DNA from: an uncultured Alistipes sp.
GTDB taxonomy: Bacteria > Bacteroidota > Bacteroidia > Bacteroidales > Rikenellaceae
Direction of reading: 5' to 3'
DNA length: 64,000 bases
NCBI GenBank assembly: GCA_910576555.1
Contig: CAJTIY010000001.1
Coordinates: forward strand, 793,247 to 857,246
The notes beneath the pieces were generated by a model, which was given only the letters and a program-made list of their open reading frames with translations, ran no database searches and was not told the DNA's origin. Positions within the stretch are counted from its first letter, which is position 1; the number at the start of each line of letters is the position of its first letter. The position numbers were made by a program, and so were the translations under genes. Below are positions 9,154 to 19,936 of the stretch, one piece after another.

Positions 9154-9577
9154 AGACCGGAATAACAGGCAATTCAAGTTTTCTGAACTTCGAAAACTCA
9201 TTTCGATTTACAAATAGTTAATCGGCGGCGGGCCTTTTGATCGCGGTGAACCATTGCAAACATTCCTGCATTTAAATCCCGCCGCCGTTCTTTCACATCT
9301 GTCTGCGAGAACCGGAAAAATAGAGATTAGTAGCACGTTGTCTGCCATAACAACGCAATACTCCGGTTTCCACAGACAGATTTTTACTGATTTGCATTTC
9401 GAAAACAATAGAAAATTTTTACAGCAAGCACAAAAATTGAAAAATTGGTCTTGTCAAATATGCTTTGTTTTAATTCAACCAACGGATTACACAAAACAAA
9501 AGGAATATCCACATTTGGTTTTCACATTCAATCATTTCTTCTCTGCGGGGAAAACGTGGGGAAAATCCGAAAATTAA
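9154..9577. other. Non-coding end of the mobile element
   Basis: About 420 bases between the last B12 gene and the tRNA-Leu terminator. It contains a 10-bp GC inverted repeat, CGGCGGCGGG at 9223-9232 and CCCGCCGCCG at 9278-9287, followed by TTCTTTC. The rest is AT-rich with no convincing gene. The right attachment site of the element is expected in or next to this stretch, towards the tRNA 3' end. Confidence 0.5.
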
Positions 9578-9618
9578 AAATCGCTTAACTTGTAATACTC
9601 AACAAATTAAGCGATTTT
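9578..9618 (-). terminator. Terminator after tRNA-Leu
   Basis: An 11-bp perfect inverted repeat (AAATCGCTTAA at 9578-9588 with TTAAGCGATTT at about 9608-9618) is followed on the minus strand by TTTAATTTT. It lies directly downstream of the tRNA 3' end. Confidence 0.75.
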
Positions 9619-9620
9619 AC

Positions 9621-9707
9621 TGGTACCCGGAGCCGGGGTCGAACCGGCACGACATTGCTGTCATTGGTGTTTGAGACCAACGCGTCTACCGATTCCGCCA
9701 TCCGGGC
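9621..9707 (-). tRNA. tRNA-Leu (anticodon CAA)
   Basis: On the minus strand the segment folds as a complete class II tRNA: acceptor GCCCGGA pairing with TCCGGGT, anticodon stem TTGGT/ACCAA closing the loop CTCAAAC (anticodon CAA), a long variable arm, T arm GCCGG-TTCGACC-CCGGC, and an encoded 3' CCA. Its 3' end faces the mobilizable B12 element, making it the likely attB target of that element. The position may be off by one base. Confidence 0.95.
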
Positions 9708-9948
9708 AAAACATATTTCGATGTGGATCGGGGCAGCAAAGATAGACAAAAATTTCGAAATCCGATGTACACTGTCCGAATTATTTACGGACAAGACACC
9801 GAAGCGCACCCCTACGCCATGCGCCGCCCGGATCTCCCCGGCCGGAACGAAGCGCATGCGGCCCAAGCGGGAAACGGGCCCGGACGGTGCGCAATCCGGG
9901 CGATAAAACCTCGACGCACGGCCGGCCGCGCCCTCAAGAGGGAGTCTC

Positions 9949-11778
9949 CTACTCCTCGCCGTGGAAATAGGCCCTGATCTTCGCGGCCTTCGCCGCACCC
10001 ACCAGCGCCGCAAGCTCCTCGGCCGGCGCCGCCTTGACCTTCGCTACGGTACGGAAATGCTGCAACAAAGCCTCGATCGTCTTGCGACCGATTCCGTCGA
10101 TCCGCTCCAGTTCGCTATGGATGAAGGCCTTGCTCCGTTTCTGCCGGTGAAACGACACGGCGAATCGGTGGACCTCCTCCTGCATATGGGAGAGGAAGTG
10201 GAACAGAGGCGACGTTGGGCGGATGCCGACCAGCAGCGGCGGAAATCCGTAGAGCAACTCGGCCGTGCGGTGCCGGTCGTTCTTGGCCAGACCTGCGATC
10301 GGAATATCCAGCCCGAGCGCCTCCAGTACCTCGCGGATCGCCCCCATCTGCGCCTTGCCGCCGTCGGCGACGATCAGATCGGGCAGTTCGGCCCCTTCGG
10401 CCATAAGGCGCGTATAGCGGCGGAAGACGATCTCGCGCATCGAGGCGAAGTCGTCGGCGCCGACCACCGTCTTCACGTTGTAGTGGCGGTACTCTTTGCG
10501 CGACGGCTTGCCGTCGCGGAATACGACGCACGACGCCACGGGATCGGCTCCCTGCAGGTTTGAGTTGTCGAAGCACTCGATGTGGCGCGGCTGCCGGTCG
10601 AGCCGCAAGGCCTCCTGCAGGGCGTTCATCAACCGTTCGGTATGTCGCTCGGGATTCTTGATTTCGAGGTTCTTGAGCTGCTCCGCGCGGTAGATCCGGG
10701 CGCTGCGCTGCGAGAATTCGAGCAGTTCGAGCTTCTCGCCCCGCTTGGGCACGGTGAAGGTCACCCCGTCGAACAGCAGCGTCGTGGAGGGCAGGAAAGG
10801 CACGATCACCTCGCGGGCCAGCTCGCCCCCGGCGACGTGCTCGACGATGTGCTGCATGGCCAGCGTCAGCATGTCGCGTTCGTCGCCGCCCACGCCGGCG
10901 GTCAGCTCCACGGTCTGCACGCCGACGACCGACCCGTGGCGGATGCGCACGAAGTTGCAATAGGCCGTGTCGTCGTCCGGCAGCAGCGAGAAGACATCCA
11001 CGTCGACGATCCGGGCGCTGACGATCACCGAACGGCTCGAGTAGTTATCCAGCGCGTCGAGCCGCTGCTTGAACCGCTGCGCCGCCTCGAACTTCAACGC
11101 GGCCGCCGCGCGCTCCATCTCCGCCTCGAGGTAACGGCGCACGGGACGCAGATCGCCCTTCAGCACCGCCTCGACCATCGCGACGAGCTCCCCGTACGCT
11201 TCCTCGTCCTGCAACCCCGCACAGGGCCCCCGGCAGTTGCCGAGGTGGTACTGCAGGCACACGCCGTAGCGCCCCTGCGCGATCCGTTCGGGTGCGAGGT
11301 CGAGCCGGCAGGTGCGCAGCGGCACCACCTCGCGGATGAAGTCGAGCACGCTGCGCTGCATGGCCATCGAGCCGTAAGGACCGTAGTAGCGCGACCCGTC
11401 GCGCACGAGCTGCCGCGTCGACTCCACGCGCGGAAAGTGTTCGCGCCGCACGACGATCCACGGATAGGTCTTGTCGTCCTTGAGCAGGATGTTATAGCGC
11501 GGCTGCAGGGCCTTGATGAGCGAGTTCTCCAACAGCAGGGCATCGGTTTCGCTCCCCACGACGATGTGGCGGATCTCGACGATCTGCTTGACGAGCACGC
11601 GCACTTTGGCCGAGTGATCGCGGTTCTCGGCGAAATAGGAGGAGACGCGCTTGCGCAGGCTCTTCGCCTTTCCGACATAGATGATCGTGCCGTTGCGGTC
11701 TACGAACTGGTAGACGCCCGGCGACAGCGGCAGCAGCGCGACCTGCTCCTTGATACGCTCCTTCTGCGATTCGGCCAT
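9949..11778 (-). CDS. uvrC: Excinuclease ABC subunit C
   Basis: UvrC (609 residues from the chosen start) makes both incisions in nucleotide excision repair. The order is canonical: GIY-YIG nuclease at the N-terminus (GVYQFVD, then IIYVGKAKSLRKRVSSYF), a Cys-containing linker, the UVR helix motif near residue 200, the RNase H-like 3' endonuclease domain (CFDNSNLQGADPVASCVVF, then DLIVADGGKAQ) and tandem helix-hairpin-helix motifs (IDGIGRKTIEALLQHF). The start at MAESQKERIKEQ was chosen because the longer frame adds 24 residues foreign to the family. It is the first core gene beyond tRNA-Leu. Confidence 0.97.
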   Translation of the reverse strand: MAESQKERIKEQVALLPLSPGVYQFVDRNGTIIYVGKAKSLRKRVSSYFAENRDHSAKVRVLVKQIVEIRHIVVGSETDALLLENSLIKALQPRYNILLKDDKTYPWIVVRREHFPRVESTRQLVRDGSRYYGPYGSMAMQRSVLDFIREVVPLRTCRLDLAPERIAQGRYGVCLQYHLGNCRGPCAGLQDEEAYGELVAMVEAVLKGDLRPVRRYLEAEMERAAAALKFEAAQRFKQRLDALDNYSSRSVIVSARIVDVDVFSLLPDDDTAYCNFVRIRHGSVVGVQTVELTAGVGGDERDMLTLAMQHIVEHVAGGELAREVIVPFLPSTTLLFDGVTFTVPKRGEKLELLEFSQRSARIYRAEQLKNLEIKNPERHTERLMNALQEALRLDRQPRHIECFDNSNLQGADPVASCVVFRDGKPSRKEYRHYNVKTVVGADDFASMREIVFRRYTRLMAEGAELPDLIVADGGKAQMGAIREVLEALGLDIPIAGLAKNDRHRTAELLYGFPPLLVGIRPTSPLFHFLSHMQEEVHRFAVSFHRQKRSKAFIHSELERIDGIGRKTIEALLQHFRTVAKVKAAPAEELAALVGAAKAAKIRAYFHGEE

Positions 11779-11954
11779 AACGAGTACAAAGATAACGAAT
11801 ATTCGGTTACGCACCACAAACCGGGCTCCGCACCCGGCCCGGAACGCCATCCGCAGCGGAACGCATGCACATCGCTGCGCTCGACGCCCGGAGAACGGCG
11901 TCGTTTTCCGCGATTAAAAAATACAATCGGCTTTTATTATTGAGCTGAACCGTA

Positions 11955-11962
11955 TACTTTTG
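11955..11962 (+). promoter_or_regulatory. Promoter -7 box for the lipoprotein/DUF5723 pair
   Basis: TACTTTTG matches TAnnTTTG and lies 30 bases before the lipoprotein ATG. A -33 element at standard spacing was not seen. Confidence 0.5.
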
Positions 11963-11992
11963 CACCTGAATACAAGAACCCGATCCGCCCCT

Positions 11993-12904
11993 ATGAAAAA
12001 CCTCCTTCTGCTACTCGCCCCCGCCTTGCTCGCCGCCTCGTGCGTCGACAAAAGCTACGACCTGAACGGAATCGACACCGACGAGATCGCCATCGGCGGC
12101 GACGACTCCGAATTCCGCATCCCGCTGACCACCGTCACGGTCGCCCTGCACGAAATCGCCCGTGCAGGCACCGACATCCGGACGCTTTTCGACGACGTCG
12201 ACACATGGCTCCCCTCGACGCTGCCCGGCAACGCCGACCATGTCGACATTCCCCGGCTCCGGCAGGCCGCTTACGTCTCCTCGCTGTTCGACGCCCTCTA
12301 TGCCGAGATGGGCACAAGTACAGCGAAGCGCGAGGCGATGGCCGACCTCCTCTGGCGCAAGCATCGCAACGAATTCCTACCGCTGCTCACGCTCGCAGGC
12401 TCGGACGAAACGGCCTTCAAGAACGCCTTCGTGGCCCAGTACGCCAACGCTGCGATCCGCTCGGAAGTCGAACGGCAGTTCGGCCTCTACCTCCACGACC
12501 TCGACTCGATCGAGCCGCTGCACTACGACCTCGGAGCGCTCGACATCGACGACTCGGTGGTGGACATGCTGGCCGACAACCTCGATCCGGAGGGTACCGC
12601 CGCCCCGAAGAACACGCTCCACCTCTACGGCACGATCGGCAACGGACTGCCCCTCGCCGTCGCGCTGCATCCCGCACTCCGGAACACGGGCATCGACTTC
12701 GCCACCGCGGCCGAACCGGGCGAGAACGCTATCGCCGAACAGCGTCTCTTCGCCGAGGATCTGCGCACGCTCGCCGCAGGAACCGATCTCACGATACCCG
12801 TCGCACTGCAGAAATACTACCCGGGCCGCGGCTTCGACGACAGCCACCCGATCCGCATCCGCCTGAGCCTCGTCAAACGGGGCGCACTCAAACTCGAACT
12901 TTAA
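11993..12904 (+). CDS. Conserved lipoprotein of unknown function
   Basis: A 303-residue protein with a short signal peptide and lipobox (LAASC, Cys17) followed by VDKSYDLN. No named domain is recognised. The sequence is acidic and Leu/Asp-rich, with the DIDDSVVDML segment typical of Bacteroidetes lipoproteins that start VDKSYDL. The chosen ATG preserves the signal peptide; an upstream non-ATG start would add 11 residues. It is followed after 13 bases by an outer-membrane DUF5723 gene, and the two are likely co-transcribed and may work together at the outer membrane. Confidence 0.75.
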   Translation: MKNLLLLLAPALLAASCVDKSYDLNGIDTDEIAIGGDDSEFRIPLTTVTVALHEIARAGTDIRTLFDDVDTWLPSTLPGNADHVDIPRLRQAAYVSSLFDALYAEMGTSTAKREAMADLLWRKHRNEFLPLLTLAGSDETAFKNAFVAQYANAAIRSEVERQFGLYLHDLDSIEPLHYDLGALDIDDSVVDMLADNLDPEGTAAPKNTLHLYGTIGNGLPLAVALHPALRNTGIDFATAAEPGENAIAEQRLFAEDLRTLAAGTDLTIPVALQKYYPGRGFDDSHPIRIRLSLVKRGALKLEL

Positions 12905-12917
12905 CCCGCTACCGGAC

Positions 12918-14285
12918 ATGAAAAAAATACTCCTCCTGCTGACGGTCACGCTCGTGGCGACGGGCGTCGCGGCGCAGAACCCCACGGCCTATTTCATGGA
13001 GGGCTCGACCTTCCGCATGCAGTTCAACCCCGCCTTCGCGCCCCATCGCGGCTACTTCAACATTCCCGTACTGGGCGGTATCGACCTCTCCGTCGGCGGC
13101 AACCTCGCGCTGGGCGACCTATTCTTTCCCCGCAACGGGAAGCTGGTGACGCTGCTCGACGCCTCGGTCTCGAGCGCCGACGCCCTCGCCGGATTGCGGA
13201 CGAAAAACGGACTGAACGTCGACTCGCGCATCAACATCCTCGGCTTCGGAGCATATACGCGCTACCGCAAGCATTTCTGGTCGTTCGAACTCAACATGCG
13301 CACCGCGGAAGACACCGACCTGCCCTACTCGCTCTTCGAGTTCCTCAAAACGGGACGCAGCGGACGCATCTCGAACATCGGCGTCTCGGCGAGCGCCTAC
13401 CTCGAGGCCGCCTTCTCCTACTCGTTCCCGCTGCTCTGCGAACGGCTCTACATCGGCGTGCGGGGCAAGTTCCTCGCCGGCGCCGCCCGCGCCCGGCTGA
13501 ACTACGACCGCTTCGACGTCTCGCTCGAAGAGGATCGCTGGAACATCGACGCACGGGGTACGATCGACTTCACAGCGGGCGGCGCCGACGTCTCCGCCGA
13601 GGAGCCCTACTTCAAGATCGGCGACCTCGACATGAAGCCGACCAAACCGGCCGGCTACGGCTTCGCCGTCGATCTGGGCGCCACCTACGACATTCTGCCC
13701 GACCTGCAGGCCTCGCTGGCCGTCACCGATCTGGGCTTCATGAGCTGGAGCAAGAAGAACACCGTCTCGGGCGTCTCGGCCAAAAGCCTCGAATTCACGG
13801 GCACGACGATCCCCGACGACGGCACGCCGCAGCCGAACTTCGACCTCGACGTACTGGAGTTCGAACGCGTCGGCGCCGGAAGCGGCGCGCATATGCTCCG
13901 CACAGCGATCAACGCCGGTCTCGAATACAAGCTCTGGCGCCGCAGGATCGGCATCGGCCTGCTCTACTCAGCCCGTTTCCGCTCCGGCCGCACCTTGCAC
14001 GACCTGACCGGATCGGTCAATTTCCAACCGATCGACTGGTTTACGGTGACGGGCAGCTACTCGGTCCTCGCCGGCCGCGGAGGAGCCTTCGGCATCGGCC
14101 TGAATCTCTGCCCGAGCTGGATCAACTTCTTCGTCGCCACCGACCTGCTGACGGCCCGCCGCACGCCCCAGTGGGTGCCGATCAGACAATCCTCGGTACA
14201 CGTCACCTTCGGTCTGGGCGTGCCCGTCGGCCGCTACGGCCAACGGGCCACGAAACGTTACATCTATCCGCCCGCCATGCTCTGA
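12918..14285 (+). CDS. DUF5723 family outer-membrane protein
   Basis: A 455-residue protein with a cleavable signal peptide (ending GVAAQN) followed by repeated amphipathic beta-strands, which predict an outer-membrane barrel. The opening NPTAYFMEGSTFRMQFNPAFAPHRGYFNIP resembles the DUF5723 family of Bacteroidetes, which is related to long-chain fatty-acid and PorV-like barrels. It follows the lipoprotein by 13 bases. The substrate is unknown. The last residues (YIYPPAML) do not end in the classical aromatic OmpA-type residue. Confidence 0.8.
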   Translation: MKKILLLLTVTLVATGVAAQNPTAYFMEGSTFRMQFNPAFAPHRGYFNIPVLGGIDLSVGGNLALGDLFFPRNGKLVTLLDASVSSADALAGLRTKNGLNVDSRINILGFGAYTRYRKHFWSFELNMRTAEDTDLPYSLFEFLKTGRSGRISNIGVSASAYLEAAFSYSFPLLCERLYIGVRGKFLAGAARARLNYDRFDVSLEEDRWNIDARGTIDFTAGGADVSAEEPYFKIGDLDMKPTKPAGYGFAVDLGATYDILPDLQASLAVTDLGFMSWSKKNTVSGVSAKSLEFTGTTIPDDGTPQPNFDLDVLEFERVGAGSGAHMLRTAINAGLEYKLWRRRIGIGLLYSARFRSGRTLHDLTGSVNFQPIDWFTVTGSYSVLAGRGGAFGIGLNLCPSWINFFVATDLLTARRTPQWVPIRQSSVHVTFGLGVPVGRYGQRATKRYIYPPAML

Positions 14286-14504
14286 CTGCGGACGGAGGCC
14301 GTACGACGACTGCGGGCGGCGATTCCGACCCCATAATACGACGACAGCCCCGGAACCGATCGGTTCCGGGACTGTTCCGCCTCGCAGGCCCGCCGCGAAC
14401 GCCCTCGCGGAAAAGGCTCCGGAAGCCTGCGCTCCATATCGCTGTAAGGCACGATCCGCCTTTCTAACGTTCGGACGTACAAATACCATATTCGGACAAA
14501 TCAC

Positions 14505-14534
14505 TTGTAGATATCCGATCTTTGAGTAAATTTG
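14505..14534 (+). promoter_or_regulatory. Complete Bacteroidetes promoter for the candidate small RNA
   Basis: TTG at 14505-14507 lies 19 bases before TAAATTTG at 14527-14534, an ideal -33/-7 pair. It points rightward into a gap without a plus-strand gene, so it probably drives the RNA at 14541-14668. Confidence 0.7.
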
Positions 14535-14540
14535 TGAGGC

Positions 14541-14668
14541 CAAAAAAGGGGCAGGACCGGTTTCTCCGATCATCGCCCCGGAAAATCGTTGCGGCGGTCC
14601 ATCTAACTCTGTGTGAAGTTGCGTCACTACATTTGAATTCTTCAAAATCGGGCCGCCGCAACTTTTTA
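14541..14668 (+). ncRNA. Candidate structured small RNA
   Basis: The predicted transcript starts about 7 bases after an ideal promoter and ends with TTTTT at 14663-14667. A 13-bp stem (14588-14600 with 14650-14662, one G-T pair) closes an inner region with the hairpin TTGAA-TTC-TTCAA at 14633-14645. A GGGGC/GCCCC stem-loop lies upstream at about 14548-14579. I do not recognise a known RNA family; 6S RNA or another Bacteroidales RNA could be excluded only by covariance search. It lies between two convergent genes and would run antisense only beyond its terminator. Confidence 0.6.
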
Positions 14669-14747
14669 TCGCTTTCAAGCAAATCCCGTGCCATAATACG
14701 CATAGCCGGTCGTGAAACAGGCCGTGGCCGATCGTCGTTTCGGACGT

Positions 14748-15281
14748 TCAGCCCCGGACCACCGCGTCCATGCGCACATCGTGCGCCTCGACGGGCAGCG
14801 CCTCCACCACCTGATGCCGGTAGCAGATGCCGATCCGCACGGCCCGCATGCCGGGCTGAGCCAGATAACGGTCGTAGTAGCCGCGCCCCCGGCCGCACCG
14901 GGCTCCCGACGCGGTAAAGGCCGTGCCGGGCACCGCCACGAGATCGATCGCCGCGGGATCGCACGGCTCGGCCTCCGGTCCCGGCTCCGGAATCCCGAAC
15001 GCCCCCGAACGCATCGTCGCCGGGTCGTAGCGGAAAAACCGCATCGTCTCGCCCTCGACGCGCGGCACGACCACCCGTCGCGTCGCCCGCCAGCGCTCCA
15101 ACGCCTCCCGCGTATCGGGCTCGTCGTCGAGCGACACGAACAGAGCGACCGTGCGGGCCGCCGCGAAGGCGGGCATCGCCTCCACCTGCGCGAAGATCCG
15201 CGCCGAGGCCTCGGCCCGCGCCTCGGGACACAGCGCCAGATTGCGCCGCTTCATCGCTTTACGAAGTTCCTTTTTCTCCAT
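14748..15281 (-). CDS. 5-formyltetrahydrofolate cyclo-ligase
   Basis: A 177-residue enzyme of the MTHFS family, which converts 5-formyl-THF to 5,10-methenyl-THF with ATP. It shows the N-terminal basic helix KKELRKAMKRR, the central FRYDPATMRSGAFGIPEP substrate region, and the signature GRGRGYYDRYL (G-x-G-K/R-G-YYDR) followed by GICYRHQVVEALPVEAHDVRMDAVV. An in-frame GTG two codons upstream is an alternative start. It is transcribed divergently from frdCAB. Confidence 0.93.
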   Translation of the reverse strand: MEKKELRKAMKRRNLALCPEARAEASARIFAQVEAMPAFAAARTVALFVSLDDEPDTREALERWRATRRVVVPRVEGETMRFFRYDPATMRSGAFGIPEPGPEAEPCDPAAIDLVAVPGTAFTASGARCGRGRGYYDRYLAQPGMRAVRIGICYRHQVVEALPVEAHDVRMDAVVRG

Positions 15282-15320
15282 AGACACCCCGCCGGAACCC
15301 GAAAATTCCGGCCTTTTATG

Positions 15321-15350
15321 TTGTTATTCTGCAAACAATAACTATCTTTG
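15321..15350 (+). promoter_or_regulatory. Promoter of frdCAB
   Basis: TTG at 15321-15323 is 19 bases before TATCTTTG at 15343-15350, matching the Bacteroidetes -33/-7 consensus. The predicted leader before frdC is about 100 bases. Confidence 0.75.
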
Positions 15351-15457
15351 CGGAGGCAAAGTCCGGCATTCGCGCCCCGTCCGACGGGATCCGCGCGAAG
15401 CGGCCCGCACCCGAAGACACACGAATCATTTACAAAAATAACAAATTTCAAATCGTT

Positions 15458-16162
15458 ATGAGCTGTTTTCTGATCAATTCCTCGCTGGGCAAGAAATTGG
15501 TGATGAGCATCACGGGATGTTTCCTCGTGCTGTTCATCCTCTTCCACATGTCCATGAACATCGCCGCGCTCTTCTCGGCCGACGCCTACAACGCGATCTG
15601 CGCCTTCCTCGGCGCCAACTGGTATGCGCTGGCGGGCACCCTCGTACTGGCCGCGGGCGTTGTGGTGCACTTCGTCTATGCCGTGATCCTCACGCTGAAC
15701 AACTACAAGGCGCGCGGCGCACAGCGCTACGCCGTGACGGTGCAGGAGAAGGGCGTGTCGTGGGCCTCGAAGAACATGCTCGTGCTGGGCTTCATCGTCC
15801 TCGGCGGCCTTGCCCTCCACCTGTTCAACTTCTGGGCGAAGATGCAGCTCACGGAGATCATGGGCCAGCACCAGAACTCACTGGGTTACAACCCGCAGGA
15901 CGGCGCCGCGCTGATCGCCTACACCTTCTCGCAGTGGTATTACGTGGTACTCTACCTCGTATGGTTCGCAGCGCTCTGGTTCCACCTCACGCACGGCGTA
16001 TGGTCGATGTTCCAGACCGTGGGCTGGGCCAACGATACGTGGTATCCGCGCCTGAAGTGCGTGGCCAACATCGTCGCCACGCTGATCTTCCTCGGCTTCG
16101 CCGCCGTGGCGGTCATCTTCTACCTCAAGAGCGTCTGCCCCTGCTGCGCCGGCGCCTGCTAA
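15458..16162 (+). CDS. frdC: Fumarate reductase/succinate dehydrogenase cytochrome b subunit
   Basis: A 234-residue integral membrane protein with five hydrophobic segments, the diheme cytochrome b subunit of the Bacteroidetes-type quinol:fumarate reductase. It anchors FrdAB and exchanges electrons with menaquinone. Histidines suited to heme ligation occur within or next to helices (ILFHMSMN, VVHFVYAV, ALHLFNFW, LWFHLTHGVW). It ends in a cysteine-rich CPCCAGAC tail. It is the first gene of the frdCAB operon, 37 bases before frdA. In gut Bacteroidales this complex runs as a fumarate reductase that generates succinate during fermentation. Confidence 0.93.
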   Translation: MSCFLINSSLGKKLVMSITGCFLVLFILFHMSMNIAALFSADAYNAICAFLGANWYALAGTLVLAAGVVVHFVYAVILTLNNYKARGAQRYAVTVQEKGVSWASKNMLVLGFIVLGGLALHLFNFWAKMQLTEIMGQHQNSLGYNPQDGAALIAYTFSQWYYVVLYLVWFAALWFHLTHGVWSMFQTVGWANDTWYPRLKCVANIVATLIFLGFAAVAVIFYLKSVCPCCAGAC

Positions 16163-16199
16163 TTTCCTCCCGATCGTAGAACAATAAACACGCAAACAT

Positions 16200-18146
<1,947 letters not shown>

Positions 18147-18185
18147 TCCTAACTGACGTACAACGCTTTAATAACAATTGCAACA

Positions 18186-18929
18186 ATGAATTTCACGTTA
18201 AAGATATGGCGTCAGAAAGACGCTAAATCGAAAGGCGCGTTCGAGACCTACAAGGTCGAGAACATTTCGGCCGACACCTCGTTCCTCGAGATGCTCGACA
18301 TTCTGAACAACGACCTCGTGCATGCCGGCAAGGAGCCTGTGGCCTTCGACCACGACTGCCGCGAGGGTATCTGCGGCATGTGCTCGCTGCACATCGACGG
18401 CCGCGCGCACGGTCCCGGCGACGGCGCCACGACCTGCCAGATCTACATGCGCAAGTTCAAGGACGGCGCGACGATCACCATCGAGCCGTGGCGCTCGGCG
18501 GCCTTCCCCGTCATCAAGGACCTCGTGGTGAACCGCGGCGCCTACGACCAGATTCTGCAGGCCGGCGGCTTCGTATCGGTGCGCACCAACTCGGTGCCCG
18601 ACGGCAACGCGATTCCCATCGCGAAGGCCGACGCCGACGAGTCGATGGACGCCGCTGCATGCGTCGGCTGCGGAGCTTGCGCCGCGACGTGCAAGAACGG
18701 CTCGGCGATGCTCTTCGTCGCCGCCCGCGTCTCGTCGCTCGCCAAGCTGCCGCAGGGCCGCGTGGAAGGTGCCCGCCGTGCGAAGGCGATGGTCGCCAAG
18801 ATGGACGAGCTGGGCTTCGGCAACTGCACCAACACGGGTGCCTGTCAAGCCGAGTGCCCGAAGCAGATCTCGATCGCGCACATCGCGCGTCTGAACCGCG
18901 AGTTCCTCTCGGCGAAGTTCGAGGACTGA
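18186..18929 (+). CDS. frdB: Fumarate reductase/succinate dehydrogenase iron-sulfur subunit
   Basis: A 247-residue electron-transfer subunit. The N-terminal plant-ferredoxin domain has the [2Fe-2S] cysteines in CREGICGMCSLHIDGR; the C-terminal domain has the cluster motif CVGCGACAATCKNGS followed by CTNTGACQAECPKQIS, which supply the [4Fe-4S] and [3Fe-4S] ligands. It links the FAD site of FrdA with the hemes of FrdC. A strong terminator follows 25 bases after the stop. Confidence 0.96.
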   Translation: MNFTLKIWRQKDAKSKGAFETYKVENISADTSFLEMLDILNNDLVHAGKEPVAFDHDCREGICGMCSLHIDGRAHGPGDGATTCQIYMRKFKDGATITIEPWRSAAFPVIKDLVVNRGAYDQILQAGGFVSVRTNSVPDGNAIPIAKADADESMDAAACVGCGACAATCKNGSAMLFVAARVSSLAKLPQGRVEGARRAKAMVAKMDELGFGNCTNTGACQAECPKQISIAHIARLNREFLSAKFED

Positions 18930-18954
18930 TCCTCCGCCGGAGCGTTCCGGAGCA

Positions 18955-18990
18955 AAACGAGCCGCACCTTAAGGTGCGGCTCGTTTCGTA
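18955..18990 (+). terminator. Intrinsic terminator of frdCAB
   Basis: A 14-bp perfect stem (18955-18968 with 18973-18986, TTAA loop) built around GAGCCGCACC/GGTGCGGCTC and ending in TTTCG. Confidence 0.85.
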
Positions 18991-19743
18991 TCGCGATGCA
19001 AAGAAGCGAGTCGCGAACGATCAAAAACGGCTGAAAACAATAAAAACGCGCTATCCCGCATTTAATCTCACCGCTTTTTGCTATATTTGTAATTGGAGTA
19101 CATCATTCGCTCCGAGACATACCGAAGAAGCGTTATGCTCATCTTGTAACTTGAAAACGTAGGAAGTCTTTAATAGCGCCCTGTCAATCTATTATCATTC
19201 AGCACTATGAGTTGTGACGCTGTTTAAATAAGCAACAAATCAGGCACAAAATCAAGGATTTAAGCGGTTCTTTGGTTTTCTACCTTGCTGTTGTTTTCTG
19301 TCTTTTCACTTGCTGGCATTCGCAGACTTTTTTAGCTGCATACTAATTCGTATACGCTCATTCTCGTTTCATGGCCACGACTGCAAAATAGCATCGTCTA
19401 TTGTTGCATCCAAAAGAGAAAGGAGTAGAATCCCAACATCTCGGATTCTCCGCGTCATCTTGTTCTCGGCTAAGATTGTTCTTTCGGGCATAGGCATACT
19501 GTCAAACAAATATGCCTAACTAAATATAGTTTACTTCGGTTTAGCTTATATATGGCTAACCGACCAAACTAAACCGAATTATCGTCTTTTTCCTCTCTGC
19601 TTTCTGAAAACGCGCAGCCAAAAGAGAAGACCATGTTACTGCGTATTTTCTCTTTTCGCTGCAATATTTTGGCGATACTCCATAATTTCATGGAATTATC
19701 TTATCCAATATGTTGGTCGTGTCGCATTTTTCAAAAAATGTCG
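18991..19743. other. AT-rich gap at the left border of the accessory island
   Basis: No convincing gene is seen in this stretch. It contains an orphan -7 box TATATTTG at 19082-19089 followed by GC-balanced sequence without a start of a recognisable gene. Further right is a 10-bp inverted repeat (TTCGGTTTAG at 19535-19544 with CTAAACCGAA at 19569-19578), and an imperfect repeat around GGCATA/TATGCC near 19493-19516. Base composition changes here from GC-rich core to AT-rich island. It may hold remains of an older insertion; that is inference. Confidence 0.45.
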
Positions 19744-19751
19744 TATCTTTG
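19744..19751 (+). promoter_or_regulatory. Promoter -7 box for the HEPN-gene leader
   Basis: TATCTTTG matches the Bacteroidetes -7 consensus. Predicted transcription would begin at about 19757, at the first arm of the competing-hairpin leader. No -33 TTG at ideal spacing was found. Confidence 0.55.
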
Positions 19752-19755
19752 TTCC

Positions 19756-19936
19756 TGCGAACAGTATTACAAAAATCTATTTCTACCAGAGCTCTGAAAA
19801 GCATTTGGTATTAACGGAATGTGCAGAGTCATTGGGGAGCGATCCCGCGAATGGCACTTTGCAGAGCTTAGAAATAGGTGATGTACTGTTCGCAGCTGCA
19901 CATTCTTTTTCGTACCATTATGCGAACAGTACATCA
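19756..19936 (+). promoter_or_regulatory. Leader with two mutually exclusive hairpins
   Basis: TGCGAACAGTA occurs at 19756-19766 and again at 19921-19931; its reverse complement TACTGTTCGCA lies between them at 19884-19894. The middle copy can pair with the right copy over 16 perfect base pairs (19879-19894 with 19921-19936). It can also pair with the left copy (11 bp), extended inward by CTATTTCTA/TAGAAATAG (19777-19785 with 19869-19877) and AGCTCTG/CAGAGCT (19790-19796 with 19862-19868). The two folds exclude each other, as in attenuators or riboswitches. It precedes the HEPN gene at 20133. Confidence 0.6.

Noticed and set aside
9254..9577. A 107-residue plus-strand frame at the end of the mobile element
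   Set aside because: No recognisable family; composition is that of intergenic sequence and it runs into the tRNA terminator.
14522..14917. A 131-residue plus-strand frame from the strong promoter at 14527
   Set aside because: It starts inside the -7 box and passes through the terminator; a structured RNA explains the signals better.
19756..19894. Invertible promoter segment
   Set aside because: The 11-bp inverted repeats could support inversion, but the promoter lies outside them and no invertase is adjacent, so an RNA switch is the better reading.
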